A stretch of 64,000 nucleotides of DNA from Isoetes taiwanensis. Its lineage: Eukaryota; Streptophyta; Lycopodiopsida; Isoetales; Isoetaceae. The translations under genes and the position numbers were made by a program. The notes beneath the pieces are model-generated. The model saw only the letters and a list, made by a program, of their open reading frames with translations, did no database searches and was not told the origin of the DNA. Location: the NCBI GenBank assembly GCA_021234155.1, contig JAJEKV010000005.1, positions 23,513,584 through 23,577,583 on the forward strand, written 5' to 3'. Below are positions 12,126 to 25,039 of the stretch, piece after piece. Each line of letters starts with the position of its first letter. The stretch's first letter is position 1.

Positions 12126-12832
12126 CATGTTGCCCTAAGCTTATTTAGTTGAAGAGCATTTGAAATTTGTAGGTAGGTTAATTCAGTTTGCTTTGGTTGA
12201 CTAATATGCAGAAAAGTAAAAAAGAAAAATAAAAGAAAAAGACAAAAAACAATTCAGGAGTGTCAGGTATATGGCTTTTGTTTTCAAATTTTAGCTTTCG
12301 TATTAATTAGTCTTTTTAATTCACACCAGTGATGCAAGAGCAGAAGGTTTGTGTAGGTCTTGATCTAGTCAAGGTTCAAATCAAGTACTAACATTGTGAA
12401 AGCCATGAATTCCATGCAGGTGCATCTGGATTTACAGTCATTCATCTCATTACTCATTCACTTCTCCTCATTCTTCATCATATCCATATTTGCTGCCATT
12501 CCTTCCACAACAGCAACTCATTTGTGCTGACAGTTTTTTTGTCACATGCAGGTGCACCCTGAGACATACACTCCATACTCATCTGCTCAAGAGTTGTCCT
12601 TGTTCCACATAAAACACTTCAAATCTCTACCAAATCCATCAAACTGCTATCATATGTCCATCCAGCAGCTCCGCAGGTTCATTTGTAAATCACCTCCCTG
12701 CTCATATCCACATCATACTGAAATTCACCATCACAACTTGTCTTCAATCCATTGCAGGCTGGAGTTCTATCCTGATTATCAAGCAACAAGAAAGAGGATG
12801 GGGGACCAGCCTGTTCTTTTAGTTTGGCATAA
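12126..12832 (+). other. 3' untranslated region of element A
   Basis: An A-rich tract (12,215-12,250) is followed by pyrimidine-rich sequence and two copies of atgcaggtgca (about 12,415 and 12,548). It ends in gaggatgggggaccagcc, a purine-rich candidate polypurine tract just before the LTR. No gene is seen. Confidence 0.5.
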
Positions 12833-14150
12833 TGCTGCCATGCTATGGTAGCATGGAAGAGCACATTTCATATTTTCATGCTCATACTTTGATTTGAACT
12901 TAGACACACAAGGAGAATGCATCTTTGCACACTTTGAAGACTTGAAGAGCAAGGTGAGGACATTTGACTCAGGTCACACAAGCAAGTCATGAATGTGAAT
13001 CGAGCAAATTTGAAGATCTGAAGACCCCTTGAAGAGTTCTTGGTATGTGATGCTATTATTTGAGTTCTTGACATAATTACATTCTTTGATTCCCATCCTA
13101 CACCCTCCACACCCTTCACCATGAAGATATGCTCATGAGATCCCAAGTTCCATGCCTACATTTCATCTCCCAAGTCAAAATTGGCCTTGAAGATTTTTTC
13201 TAGTCAAAACTTCCCGTTTACATGTCATTCACATTCCACACACTTGCCATACCATCACCTCATTCAAGCACAAAAATTTCACTTGACTTGGTCATACATA
13301 TGGTCAAAGGTCAACTCCTCTCTCTATAAGTCAAAAAATGAGAGAGAATGCAAAAATTCCTAAGGGAAGCACTTAAAGTCAAAATTTGCCTAGAAAATGC
13401 AAATTATATGCATTGATGCTTAAATTGACATATGACAACATTCAAAGAGGCCAAGTCACCATACATGTCATCCACATTCCCATGTCATACTATGCACGTG
13501 TCACCCCATTGAAATTCTATTTTTTGCAAAAGTTCTTCAAATTACATGGTTGAATCCATAAGGGAGACACATCATCATACAACACCTCCACATCATCATC
13601 CACATGTCATACACATCATGTCCACCTCATTTCAAGTTTTGACTAGAAAAAATATTCTTGGCCAAGTTGTTTGACACCTCACCACCTTTGTTTGCCATGT
13701 CATCCTTACATTGCCAACCCATCATGCCCTCATGCCACATCACCATCCATATATACCTTTTCAAAGCCAAAATTCAAAAGTGCTCCTTTGCAAAAAAAAA
13801 GATTCCAGCATCCTCTAGAGCATCTTAAAAGATCCCTTTTTGCAAAAAAGAAAATAAAAAAATCGTTTATTTTGGCCTTCAAAAATAGCTTCTTGGGAAT
13901 CGTGCCTTAGCCTATTTTACAAAAAAAATGTTTCCTATCTACCCCCAAGATTCCTTAGCCAATCACCCAATCAGCCATGGGTGGAATATCCGGGAAGGGA
14001 GGGAGGGAGGGAGGGAGGGGGATCCCGGGGGCGGTGGGGGTACCGAGGCCCACATGGATATTACACGTTATTTATTAATAATACTGGATTTATTTGTTGT
14101 TATATACCTTGAGCTTCCAGTTTAAATTCGTTCTGTGGGATATTACGTCA
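12833..14150 (+). mobile_element. Gypsy LTR (palindromic 5' end)
   Basis: It begins tgctgccatgctatggtagca and ends near ctgtgggatattacgtc. Internal landmarks shared with the other LTRs are gaagacttgaag, tttctagtcaaaac, repeated cacatcatca phrases, cctatctacccccaag, and cacgt near a tatatacct TATA-like box (14,100). It contains a (gagg)n tract at 13,998-14,020. It is followed by an element leader, so it acts as the 5' LTR of a further, mostly deleted element as well as the 3' LTR of element A. Confidence 0.7.
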
Positions 14151-15350
14151 GGTTTGCCAAGAATCCTAAATCCCGGAAATGCCAAGATCCGTCTAATTCG
14201 CCTGAGACAACCACCTAATCATGACTCTAAGCTGTCGAATTATCTTGTATAACACTAAGATTGCATCATAGAAGCTAAAAGACAGAGAATTAAACCGAAT
14301 TGGCCAAGTACAGGACAGCTTTTGTGCTCAGAAGAATTTCGAGGGCTTTGAGGTGAAAAAGAGATTGTTTACCTTCAAGAAGGACCGGCTTGCATATTGG
14401 GAGCTTGATTCTGCCTTCCAGACCTCATATTTCACATGAATTACTGACATGTATACCTATTTGATCATGTGCCCAAGACTTTGAGCTTGGGATTGATATT
14501 GTTTACCTCTGTGAACCTGATTAAAATGAAAATCCGAGCCTTGTTGTCAAATTTATGAGTATTTCCTATCGATCTTGTGACATAAGTCATTCTCCTTGCA
14601 TTATTCTGCCTTTGCACATTACTCTGAGGAAAAGAGAAGTAGAGGCATTGCATTTAAACACTTTGAATACTAGCATATGATAGTCATGATACTTGCTTGA
14701 CTAATTGATATAGATTTGAGCCTGCATCAGAGGGCCGTTATGCTGCAAGTCTAGCTCCATATTTGCATATTGCTCAAATAGCATTCACCAGGTCATTGGC
14801 AAGTCATGGTAGGCATAGATATTGCATAAGAAAAAGCAAAAAAGTGCATTTAAACATCCAGCAAGCATACTTATTTTGTGACAGTCAGTCATCCAAAAAA
14901 TCAAAATCCCAAAAGGGTACACCTCTTTTTGCCACTTAGGAATATTGTGTGCAGACATCTTAGAGGAAGACTAAAGTATCAGATCTAAAAAAGAGGCCAC
15001 CTACATCGAGTTTGAAAATCTAGTTCTCTACCAGGGATATTGACCAAAAATTGACCTGGCCAGGAGTGCTTATTTGGCGAATTTACCCTCATCAAAATCC
15101 TTCTGACTTTTGTCCCAAGATCCTTCAAGGTCTTTGCAGCTCTAGAAACAAGAATCATGATCAAAATCCCTTTGGTTGGCATTTGACACACATTCTTGCA
15201 AGGCAGACTTTTTTACCTTCAGGGAAAGCTGTTTTAAACAATTGTTTGAGCATTCTTCTTGGTTTTTTCTCACTTATAGTGGTTGCCTCAAGCAACCTGG
15301 AGGTTCTAAACCACTGAGGTTGAAGGTTTTGCCAGGAACACCTTCAACAA
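14151..15350 (+). other. Leader of a third gypsy element, internally deleted
   Basis: From 14,760 on it is nearly identical to the leader of element A (8,110-8,700), ending at gccaggaacaccttcaaca. There it jumps into LTR sequence at about 15,350, so the coding region has been deleted. No gene remains. Confidence 0.65.
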
Positions 15351-15770
15351 TCATCACTAAAATCATCCACCTCACAATACACGTGTCACCCACCTCATCA
15401 CCACATCATAAAAAGTTCTTGACTAGGAAAAAAATGTTTTGCCACTTTACTTGTCACATCAGCATCCCATTGTGCCATGTCATCACTTGTTTGCCACGTC
15501 ACTCCGTAGCCTTGCCACATCACCAAATTTGAGCCTTTGTTGTATCAAAAAATCAACATGCTCCTTTTGCAAAAAAAGATTCTTCCAATAAAAAACAATC
15601 CCTATCTACCCCCATGCCAAGTCACCCATCTCAACCAATCTCACTTTGCCACGAGGAGGCCTATGCATGAGTTTACAAATAAAATCTATAGAATCCTATA
15701 TATACCTTGAGTGGATTTTTTTATTTATGACTGTGGGATATCTCTTTCTAGGCCATCCATAGGGGTGTCA
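15351..15770 (+). mobile_element. Truncated gypsy LTR, 3' portion
   Basis: It matches the inner and 3' part of the LTR at 12,833-14,150 (cacgtgtcacccacctcatca, tgactaggaaaaaa, cctatctaccccc, tatatacct, ctgtgggata). The 5' half is missing. The rest to about 16,000 is low-copy sequence with gatcggggtaagctgggccgccgatcga. Confidence 0.55.
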
Positions 15771-16993
15771 ATCGTGGTGGTCGATCGGGGTAAGCTGGGC
15801 CGCCGATCGAGGCGGAGGGACAGACAGACATCACGGTTTTATAATATAAGATAGTTACAACTGGAATGCAAGAAAAGGATTCAAGAAACTAAAAAGCTTG
15901 AATAATATAAAGGGGACTTACCTCCAAACTGCTAGAAACCTTAGTTAAGGAAAATATTCAAGAAGAAGAGCCCCCAATCAACCTTACGTTGCATGCATTT
16001 TAGACAAGTTGAACTCGAGATCTATTGTTCTAGACTAGTATGTTATCAGAAATGAGAAAAAGATGAAAGGGAAAAAGGAGGGGAGGGGTTGATGAGGGCG
16101 AAGAAAGTAAAAAAGGAGAGATGGATGGAAAAGAAGAAGAATTGTTTAAGTTCAGTTATATCAAACATAGAGCATGCGTCAAATAACTGAGCAAGTACTA
16201 TTGATCTAGTATTAGTGCCCAATTTGGTAGATCTTGAATCTTTTGAGCCCACTTCATGGACTGTGCACTGTGTCACAAGACGACAATCTTTTAGGTATTT
16301 TATTTCCAATGGTATTGCTTTCTGATGGGCCAACGCGAGTGTGTGTCGTGGGAATATTACTAGTAATATAAAGGTTATGCATAACCCATGAAGAATAAGA
16401 CAATTAATGGTGATAACAGCATTTGGGGAGGCATGAATGTTACGATCATCAATGGGTGACGAGCAAGTGCAATTGGAGGAATCATGGGAACAAGTGCATT
16501 CAAACTCCCATATTCCAAAAAGGCGAAAGAGTACACACAACGAGAAAGTCCAAATTGGAATAAAAAACAAAGAGGGTGTCTGACGTGCCGGGCGGGAATG
16601 GAAAATAATTGAAAGCCAGAAGGCGGGCATGCAGACGAAGAGGGGGTTAGTACTGAGCAGAGCACGCAAGGGTTGTGAAAAAAAGAGCGTGTTGGATCAC
16701 GGCAGTAACGTCTCGGGTGTCCTTGGAGCAGTCACGTGAGATTGAAGCAGAGGGGGAGGGAATAACACAACACAGGTGGCGCGGCCCAACCCCAGGCAGG
16801 GCAAGCGCAAAAGCAACACCACCCCCTCCCCCTCCCTTCCCTTCTTCAATCAAATAAGTTAGTCTACTTAGGGGGCCTAAGAGCGCTCAACTTGTGCTGT
16901 GGCTGCTGCTCTCCGGCGCCGCCTTAGCCTGCCGCCACTCTGCACCCCTCACCCTGTTTAAATCGAGCTCATCAGCCCCGCACTTTCCAACAC
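15771..16993 (+). promoter_or_regulatory. Intergenic region upstream of the SWEET gene
   Basis: There is no convincing gene in this 1.2 kb. Longer open frames on the minus strand (16,046-16,669) have low-complexity composition and no recognised domain. The last 150 bases before the ATG contain a pyrimidine-rich stretch (16,820-16,850). A clear TATA box could not be assigned, so the transcription start is unknown. Confidence 0.35.
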
Positions 16994-18260
16994 ATGACGA
17001 TCGCTTTTTCTTTCATCGTTGGCATAGTCGGTGGGTTCCTTTGCTTTTTCAAATTCATTTCCTAACATTACTTACAGCTTCTCACCATCATCTCTTTCCA
17101 TTTCCATTTCCATTTCCAGGCAATGTAACATCGGTGATGGTGTATGCGGCACCCTTGTAAGTTGAACACACTTTCGCTTTCTCCTGCATCGCATGAATCG
17201 TGAAAGATCTGACAATTGTGCTTTGCAGACCAACATTTTGGTGTATTTTTAAGAAGAAATCAACGGACTGTTATTCTGCTCTACCCTACATAATGGCACT
17301 TCTAACGACTCTATTGGGTTTGTATTACGGAACACTGAAGACAAATGGGCTGCCTATTGTTACGATCAACATCATAGGGATATCGTTTGAAACATTCTAC
17401 CTCGTCCTATTTCTCATATATGCACCCAAACTGGGAAGGGTGAGTGGGTTCGGTATTTTGTTTGATGATGAAGATCGATTTGGGTATCTGATATGGGATT
17501 GTGGTGGCAGATAAAAACGGCACAACACTTGCTCCTTGTTTTTCTATTTGTCGGTTCTGCAGTGCTACTCACCTTCTTTTTTGCACACGATCACAAGCGT
17601 GTGGTAATCGTGGGGACCATGTGTTCTGCTGTTGCCATCCTAATGTACGCAGCACCGCTATCCGTCATGGTTAGAATTTTGTACTCTTTCTTCTCTACTT
17701 TTTTCCCTCCCCTTTTTTTTCCACTTTAATATTATTCCTGTGTACCAGAAACTGGTGATCACCACCAAAAATGTAGAGTTCTTGCCAGCAACACTCTCTA
17801 CCATGCTTCTCATCAATGGTTCCATATGGTCAGCTTATTCCTTCTTCATCAGGGACATATTCATTGGGGTATTGTATCTTTCAATAGCTAATTAGCAACT
17901 TGTCTGCACATTTGTTAAGCAACCCCTTCTCTTTTGCAGATTCCAAGCGTTACAGGATGCTTGCTATCCATCTTGCAGATTGCGTTGTACATGATCTACA
18001 AGAATGCAAATCGACAAGAAGATGAGCCCATTAAGAAGATGATGGGCCAAGACATTGTCATTGACATTCCCGATCAGAATAGACCCGATTCCAAAGCTAA
18101 TCAAAAGAGCAATAGCCACACGAGAACTACGTCAGGAAAAGTTGTTGATTTCCGAGTAGTGGAACTTACATCAGCGGCAGATGCAGAAGGAGAAGGAGAA
18201 TCAGATGGAGTGGCAACGGCCGACGCAGCTGAAGCAGGCAACGTTAACGGATCCAAATAA
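16994..18260 (+). CDS. SWEET bidirectional sugar transporter, six exons
   Basis: Exons: 16,994-17,030, 17,120-17,156, 17,229-17,439, 17,511-17,669, 17,749-17,868 and 17,940-18,260. All introns have GT-AG ends and phases agree, giving 294 residues. The start MTIAFSFIVGIVGNVTSVM is a typical SWEET first helix. PTFWCIFKKKSTDCYSALPY is the signature of the first MtN3 domain, and a second MtN3 repeat follows (MYAAPLSVMKLVITTKNVEF, then IPSVTGCLLSILQIALYMIY). Exon 2 of 37 nt and an exon of 120 nt fit my memory of plant SWEET genes. The 75-residue tail is hydrophilic and acidic. The family moves sucrose or hexoses across the plasma or vacuolar membrane. Clade and substrate cannot be read here. It is the one gene in the window that looks fully intact. 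Confidence 0.93.
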
Positions 18261-19330
18261 AGCGACAAACCCATAATACCATCATCCCGAAACCCAGGAA
18301 AAGAGAATCGAGGCTTCAGTTCCGATCAAACATAATATTATTAAATTATAATAACTCCCATTGTCACAAGATGGAATGTATTAATGTTGCACAGCAACGA
18401 TCTTCCACCTTCTTTTAAGCTTTTCTATTTTAAGCAACCATATAATAATTAAGAATTTCAAATCACACCTAACTACAAAATTCCCATGCTTGCTGTAAAA
18501 GTTAGGTGAGACATGGTAATAGTACACTACGTGTACCAATAAAACTTGCAAGGGCCGTTGAACTAACATCTTTTTAGTCCCATCTTTTTCTGTCCAAGTT
18601 CCAACTAAAACTTCTCCACTTTTGTCGTTGTAATTTCATGCTATTATGATGCCAATTTTCATATAATAATTGCTTAGAATCCCCCAAAAAATTAGAAGTA
18701 CAAGCCCATGAGACCATCTATGTGTGTACTTCTATATCACCATCTTTGCATGATATTAAAATCCCTTTTATATAGCTTTTAGTTTCATGCATGACGTCAA
18801 TTTGAGATCATGAAAAATATATTATCCATCCAATTCTAGTGTCTTATCGATCCCTAGAGCATGGCATGTACCATGGTATATACCTCAATATGAAATTGCC
18901 ATTGTCGGTGTGATTATGTGATGTAAAAATTATAGAACCCCAAAAATATATTTTGGGGTATTTATAAAAATGCCCCTATATATTGTTGAATATTTTGAAA
19001 ATGCCCTTCTTTAAACACAAGGACGGGGAGCGATGTTTCTACTTATGGGAGATCCACATGCATACAAAGAAAAAAAGCCAACTGCAAGAAGGCGTGACAT
19101 ATTGAGCAGCGCTGCAAAATTTCAAGTAGCACTACAAATTTTTACGCAGCCCCACATATGCCTATCAGCGGAATTGTTGAAGCTAGAGGGCTGCTGCACT
19201 GCTGGTCACGCCCACCTCTCTCGCTGCTACAAATTTAGGTACTCATGTGAATGCCGCATTAAGGGAACAAAGCACATCTATAGAGATTGGACAACAAACT
19301 ACGAAATCGTAGAGACAACGTTGTGTAACC
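18261..19330. other. AT-rich intergenic DNA downstream of SWEET
   Basis: This includes the 3' UTR of the SWEET gene (a candidate poly(A) signal region near 18,335, aatattattaaatt). Beyond it is AT-rich sequence with no gene I can support. The short open frame at 19,033-19,431 has no recognised domain and overlaps the start of the duplicated block. Confidence 0.4.
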
Positions 19331-21640
19331 GCACATGTGCAGGTAAAAAAAAAAAAGGTTTGCAGAACTGGTTAGTGCAGGTAAGAAAGAAGGCGCCTGC
19401 AAAAAATAATTATGTATCGAAGTCTACTTAGAAGATTTTGATGACTTCTCCATATATTCCAGATGTGCCCAGATGTATCAATACTTCACGGATGAATCGA
19501 AGAATATCCATAAAATAGCAAATGACCAGTGAAATGAATCAACAAAATAAACTAGTAAGTGTTAGAAACTAAAATTAAGCTATATAATTATAAGTGTCAT
19601 AATAAAGCCTGAAACAACCCATATAACTTCTTCAATGCCGAAGTCTTGTCCATTGTACTGGATCATTGAGCGGACACTAAATAGATACAATGATTCTTAT
19701 TTCACATTTGCAATAAACTGTTTAATGCAGCAAACTAAAATCAGATAACATAATTTCCCTGGTTACAGTTGTGCGGGTTTCACATTCAACCTAATAAATA
19801 AATCTGAAAATATAATGAACCATGTTTGAATACACTATTAAGTACAATTTCATTGTTTTTGGACAATACCTAAATTTGGACTTTTTTTTGGGAATCTTGC
19901 TTCAACGACAATTTTTACACACTAACAGACATCCCCAGCAAGTGTTGCATATGTTTCAGCAACAATGACTGGAATCTTGACAGTGTTGGTTAGCTTCTTC
20001 TTATTGAAAGGAGCCCAAGCATAGTCGACAGTCTCTATCTCAATGCGGTCACTAGCAGTCATTGGCCTCCGTCTCCCACGTCAGACGTAGCCTCCATCTC
20101 CAACGTCGGACACAAGACATCATCAGGGCGCGCCATAATTCAATTCATTCAAAACATGATTATAAACATGTCTTTCTTAAAATTTTTGAATGAATTGAAT
20201 TCTAGTATAGGTTTATCCTTCTACGGACCAATGTTCCTTGCGGTGATGGCTTGGTGCCTTATGGTACATGACAGACCATTTTCAAACTCCTAAACTAGAT
20301 GCCCAATGTGCCCGGTCATCCTCTCATCATCATCAGAGATAAGCACATGTTTATTGAAAGATATAAAAGATATGTAATCACATACCTATTTCTGTTTTGT
20401 AAAAATGAATCGTCCACTTGCAAGAGAAATTTCACAGTAAGACCTTCATGGATGGCCAACTTCGATGAAAGTGCCTTTACACAGCACATGTGCAGGTAAA
20501 AAAAAAAAAAGTTTGCAAAACTGGTTAGTGCAGGTAAGAAAGAAGGCGCCTACAAAAAATAATTATGTATCGAAGTCTATTCAGAAGATTTTGATGACTT
20601 CTCCATATATTCCAGATGCGCTCAGAGGTATCAATACTTCACGGATGAATCCAAAAATGTCCATAAAATAGCAAATGACCAGTGAAATGAATTGGCAAAA
20701 TAAACCGATAAGTGTTAGAAACTAAGCTATATAATCATAAGTGTCATAATGAGCCTGAAACAATCCATATGAATTCTTTAATGCCGAAATTGTCCGTTGT
20801 ACTGGATGATTGAGTAGACACTAAATAGATACAATGATTCTTATTTCACATTTGCAATAAACTGTTTAATGCAGCAAACTAAAATCAGATAACATAATTT
20901 CCCTGGTTACAATTGTGCAGGTTTCACATTCAGTCTAATAAATAAATCTGAAAACAGAATGAACCATGTTTGAATACACTATTAAGCACAATTTCATTAT
21001 TTTTGGACAATACCTAAATTTGTGGACCTTTTTTTTGGAATCTTGCTTCAACGACAATTTTTATACACTAACAGACATCCCCAGCAAGTGTTGCATATGC
21101 TTCAGCAACAACCACTCGAATCTTGACAGTGTTGGATAGCTTCTTCTTATTGAAAGGAGCCCAAGCATAATCGACAGTCTCTATCTCAATGCGGTCACTA
21201 GCAGTCGTTGGCCTCCATCTCCCACATCAGACGTAGCCTCCACCTCCAATGTCGGACACAAGACATCATCAGGATGCGCCATTATAAACATGCCTCCTAA
21301 AATCTTTGAATGCATTGAATTCTGGTATAGGTTTATCCTTCCACGGACCAATGTTCCATGCGGTGATGGCTTGGCGCTTTATAGTACATGACAGGCCATA
21401 TTCAAACTCCTAAACTAGATGCCCAATGTTCCCAGTCATCCTCTCATCATCATCAAATATAAGCACATGTTTATTGAAAGATATAAAAGATATGTAATCA
21501 CATACCTATTTCTGTTTTGTGAAAATGAATCGTCCACTTGCAAGAGAAATTTCACAGTAAGACCTTCATGGATGGCCAACTTCGATGAGAGTGCCTTCTT
21601 GTCAAAAGTGCAGTAGCTCAAGTCTTGGATGGCACATATA
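19331..21640. repeat. Tandem duplication, two units of about 1.12-1.15 kb
   Basis: gcacatgtgcaggtaaaa occurs at 19,331 and 20,484, aatttccctggttaca at 19,752 and 20,896, and gatgcccaatgt near 20,299 and 21,419. Unit length is 1,153 bp falling to 1,120 bp through small indels. Both copies contain the same decayed minus-strand coding pieces. A reverse-oriented fragment of about 90 bp from the unit lies at 26,222-26,310. Confidence 0.85.
19920..20470 (-). pseudogene. Unidentified gene fragment, copy near 20.2 kb
   Basis: This is the second copy of the fragment described at 21,060-21,650, with more damage. The last block reads SDRIEIETVDYAWAPFNKKK and VIVAETYATLAGDVC. The middle block has a stop where the other copy has tryptophan (ARNIGP then TAG). 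An extra segment with an inverted repeat around gaattgaattc (20,135-20,200) is present here but not in the other copy. No function is assigned. Confidence 0.5.
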
Positions 21641-21650
21641 TATCCTTGGC
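21060..21650 (-). pseudogene. Unidentified gene fragment, copy near 21.3 kb
   Basis: On the minus strand I read an exon-like piece with SYCTFDKKALSSKLAIHEGL and LLQVDDSFSQNRNR, ending at a GT donor (about 21,507). Next come FEYGLSCTIKRQAITAWNIG with PWKDKPIPEFNAFKDF, and finally SDRIEIETVDYAWAPFNKKK with VVVAEAYATLAGDVC before a stop (about 21,070). Stops and a frameshift separate the pieces. I do not recognise the family. The consistent amino-acid composition and the second copy show that it was coding. Confidence 0.5.
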
Positions 21651-22009
21651 ATTGTAGTAGTCTATATATAATGAATTAGTTCAAAAATAAAAGTTGAGAT
21701 TTCTAGGCAGATGGAACCCTTGGGTGTTGAACACAGCCATAGTGTTCAATCCTAGAAACTGGCCAAAGACTGTAACATCCGGGTCTGCAAAGGATTCGAA
21801 GCCCTTTCCCAAAGGTGTTGTGATGCCATACCTCTATTTGTGAGCATTTATCCTCTCCTAGAGTGTATTACCCTGACTTCAAACAACTCTTACACTGCAT
21901 TTATATCTGCAAAACAATGAAAGATATATCATTACAAATTGGGTGCCCGCCTCGTTTCCAAGCACAAAACACATCTGAAAGTTATATCAAAAGTGGGTGA
22001 AAATGTTTG

Positions 22010-22262
22010 TAGAGAGAGAGAGAGAAGTGAAGTGAAGTGAAGTGAAGTGTTTATTACGTCTTGTTGAGACCTATCAGGTCTATAAGACGAGTAACATTAC
22101 ATCAAAAATTGTCACCAACACCATCTGTGTAGGTACCGCTCTCACTCTCCAGATCCTCGTTAATACTACAATCACTAACAATTTCATCTCTCCTAGAATG
22201 TCCTTCTCGTCTCTCCAATACATCAAATACAAAATGACATAGGACTTTAGTAGGAAGCTCAA
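22010..22262 (-). mobile_element. LINE 3' end with (gaagt)n tail
   Basis: On the minus strand, an acidic C-terminal coding tail (DEIVSDCSINEDLESESGTY ... VGDNF, stop near 22,102) is followed by ctcgtcttatagacctgataggtct and gacgtaataaa, then about five acttc units (22,024-22,049). The 3' motif is the same as that of the L1-like LINE at 5,430. It is a 5'-truncated insertion. The assignment of the acidic peptide to the LINE ORF2 end is inference. Confidence 0.5.
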
Positions 22263-22394
22263 ACAATTCTAGCAGTGTCAACGCACGCACCCCCCAATGA
22301 TATCGTATATCTTCATAGAGAGAGCAAGAGAGAGAGAGAGAGAGAGAGACAAGATAGAGTGTGATAGATAGTATTTCATCCTCTATTTTTGCAG

Positions 22395-22460
22395 ATCCCC
22401 ACACATCTCACATATGTGTGTGTCCCCCAAACCAACCACATCTTGTGAGATGTGGGGATG
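22395..22460. repeat. Inverted repeat beside the (GA)n tract
   Basis: atccccacacatctcaca (22,395-22,412) and tgtgagatgtggggat (22,444-22,459) form an imperfect hairpin with a loop of about 31 bases, immediately before the long GA microsatellite. Confidence 0.6.
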
Positions 22461-22461
22461 C

Positions 22462-22800
<339 letters not shown>

Positions 22801-23602
22801 ACTCCGCCTCGTTTCCAAGCACAAAACACATCTGAAAGTTATATCAAAAGTGGGTGAAAATGTCTTTAGAGAGAGAGAGAGAGAGGGAGAGAGAGAGAGG
22901 GAGGGAGGGAGGGAGGGAGGGAGAGAGAGATTAGGCCTCAAATTGGCTTGATGCATCCAAATTGGGCGCCCGTCCAATTTTGACGTACCAAATTGGGCAT
23001 CCACCCTATTTGGGCTCTCCATATTGGTCGTCTGGCCTGTTTCGGTGCAAAAGCTACAAACTGGACCACCAAAAAACTTGCCTGGCAACTTTGGACCCAA
23101 TAGAAACTGTAGTGTAAGAGATTCATATTGATCGAACATGTCATCAAACCCAAACAAGAGAGAGAAAAAGAAAGATGGAAGTATTAAGATAACCTGGATA
23201 TGCCATAAATGCATGCATGACGAGCTTCTTGCAATGTTACAAACTTATAGTGCATAGCATAAACCATCTTCTACGACCCTTGCAATGTCACAAACTCAAA
23301 GGGCATTTGCTAGTTGTGGCACCAAATAAGCTTGTCCAAATCACGGGCATAGAGATTAGAACTCTGCAGAATATCAAGAAACACATGATTTTCTTGTGGA
23401 TGGCATGGTAAATTGTAGATGGAGGTGTCCGCCCACATGCTGATAGACGCAGTGTGACGCAGTCGCCAAGGTAGTGATGGAGCCGATCGCCATGTAGTAA
23501 AATGCCCAATACTGCTTTGCAACCGCATAGGTAGTCATGTAATTTTGTTTTGTTTGGGGGAGAGGGGGATTTGAATTTAATCACTTGCGGTGGGCAACGG
23601 GC
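22801..23602. other. Low-copy sequence without a supported gene
   Basis: It contains a degenerate GA/GGGA tract (22,868-22,930) and, near 22,960-23,040, several imperfect copies of the ccaaattgggcgcccgtcca motif that dominates the satellites at 24.2-25.4 kb. A phrase shared with 21,945-22,000 (cctcgtttccaagcacaaaacacatctgaaagttatatcaaaag) occurs at 22,806. No gene is supported. Confidence 0.4.
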
Positions 23603-23765
23603 CCCACATTTAATTTTGAATTTAAATCATGGGTGGGAGGGGAGATGAGAAACGCAACGAGGCCCACATTTAAAATTTGAATTTAAATCATGGGCGGGAG
23701 GGGAGATGGGGACAGCAATGAGTCCACATTCAAAATTGAAATTTGAATCGTGGGCGGCTGTGGGT
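23603..23765. repeat. Three tandem units of about 60 bp
   Basis: cccacatttaa...gaatttaaatcatgggtggg starts at about 23,603, again at 23,662 and a third time, more diverged, at 23,722. It is GC-poor and GGGAGG-rich in alternation, with no coding content. The DNA from 23,766 to 24,230 shows no supported feature. Confidence 0.75.
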
Positions 23766-24229
23766 GGGGAGGGAAAGGGGGGCGTGATGGCCATATTTCT
23801 TCTTTCTCTCTCACAAGAGCACCACGCCTATCTCTTACACATTGACCTCCATTCTTTGCTGATAGCATCATCAAGCATCTTATTTGAAACAATGGCACCA
23901 TGCCTTATAGGCCTTTATCTTTATCTACAACAATCTAGCAGAGGGAGAATAATCAGATGTTCTTATTTTTAGGTTTGTTCTCTCCATCTGTCATTGATCT
24001 ATGTTCTTGTTGCTGTTAGAGTATAGAAGCCTTCTTCCTGTTAGCTTAATCTACATTCCATATGTTTTATTCTTGTTTTCACCTTTCCATCTATCTTCAG
24101 TTTGCGAGTATGCTTTAGAAGGGCACATCCTTAGGATTAGCTTGCTCTATAAGTATAATTACTAAGAATCCATTATTTGCATAGGTGCCCACGTGTCTAT
24201 ATCTAGGCTGAACTTTATCTAGGGACATC

Positions 24230-25035
24230 ATTTGTGTAAATAGTATTCTTGAAAAGCCCTCTTAACAAGCTTTCTAGTGAGCTAAAAAGTGCCAAAAGCG
24301 GAGCCCGAATACAAGAGTTATGCCAAAAATCATATACATTGTCACAACAGAGCCCCTCAAATTGGGTAGGCACCCAATTAAAATCCCCATTTGCGTATTT
24401 GAAAGGCCCTCTGGACAAGCTTTCCAAAGAGCTAACAAGCGCAAAAAACGGAGTCAGAATACAAGAGTTATGCCAAAAACCCTATACATTACCACCACGG
24501 AGCCCTCAAATTGGGCGGGCGCCCAATTTGGAGCCCCATTTGTGTAAGTAGTATGCTTGAAAGGCCCTCTAGACAAGCTTTCCAGCGAGCTAAATAGTGC
24601 CAAAAATAGAGTCTGAATACAGGAGTTATGCCAAAAACCCTATACATTGTCACCACGGAGCCCTTCAAATTGGGCGGCCGCCCAATTTGGATCCCCATCT
24701 GTGTAAGCAATATGCTTGAAAGGCCCTCTGGACAAGCTTTCCAATGAGCTAAAAAGTGCCAAAAAACAGAGTCCGAATACATGAGTTATGCCAAAAACCC
24801 TATACATTGCCACCACAGAGTCCCTCAAATTGGGCGGGCGACTAGTTTGGAGCTCCATTTGTGTAAATAGTGTGCTTTGAAGGTCCTCTGGACAAGCTTT
24901 CCAACGAGGTAAAACGCGCCAAAAATGGGGTTTGAATAGAAGATTTATGCCAAAAGCCCTATACATTATCACCACGGAGCCTCTCAAATTGGGCGGGCGC
25001 CCAATTTGAAGCCCCATTCGTGTAAATAGTATGCT
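24230..25035. repeat. Satellite of about 158 bp, five copies
   Basis: acaagctttcc recurs near 24,264, 24,413, 24,573, 24,732 and 24,892, giving a period of 150-160 bp. Each unit also has agagttatgccaaaaaccctatacatt and the palindrome caaattgggcgggcgcccaa. Copies differ by scattered substitutions. Open frames across it are by-products of the repeat. Confidence 0.9.
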
Positions 25036-25039
25036 TGAT

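Noticed and set aside
16046-16669. 207-residue minus-strand open frame upstream of SWEET
   Set aside because: Low-complexity hydrophobic composition, no domain, no splice or promoter support. A chance frame is more likely.
23683-24782. Minus-strand open frames with IGRPPNL repeats
   Set aside because: They are translations of the satellite units and change frame with unit boundaries.
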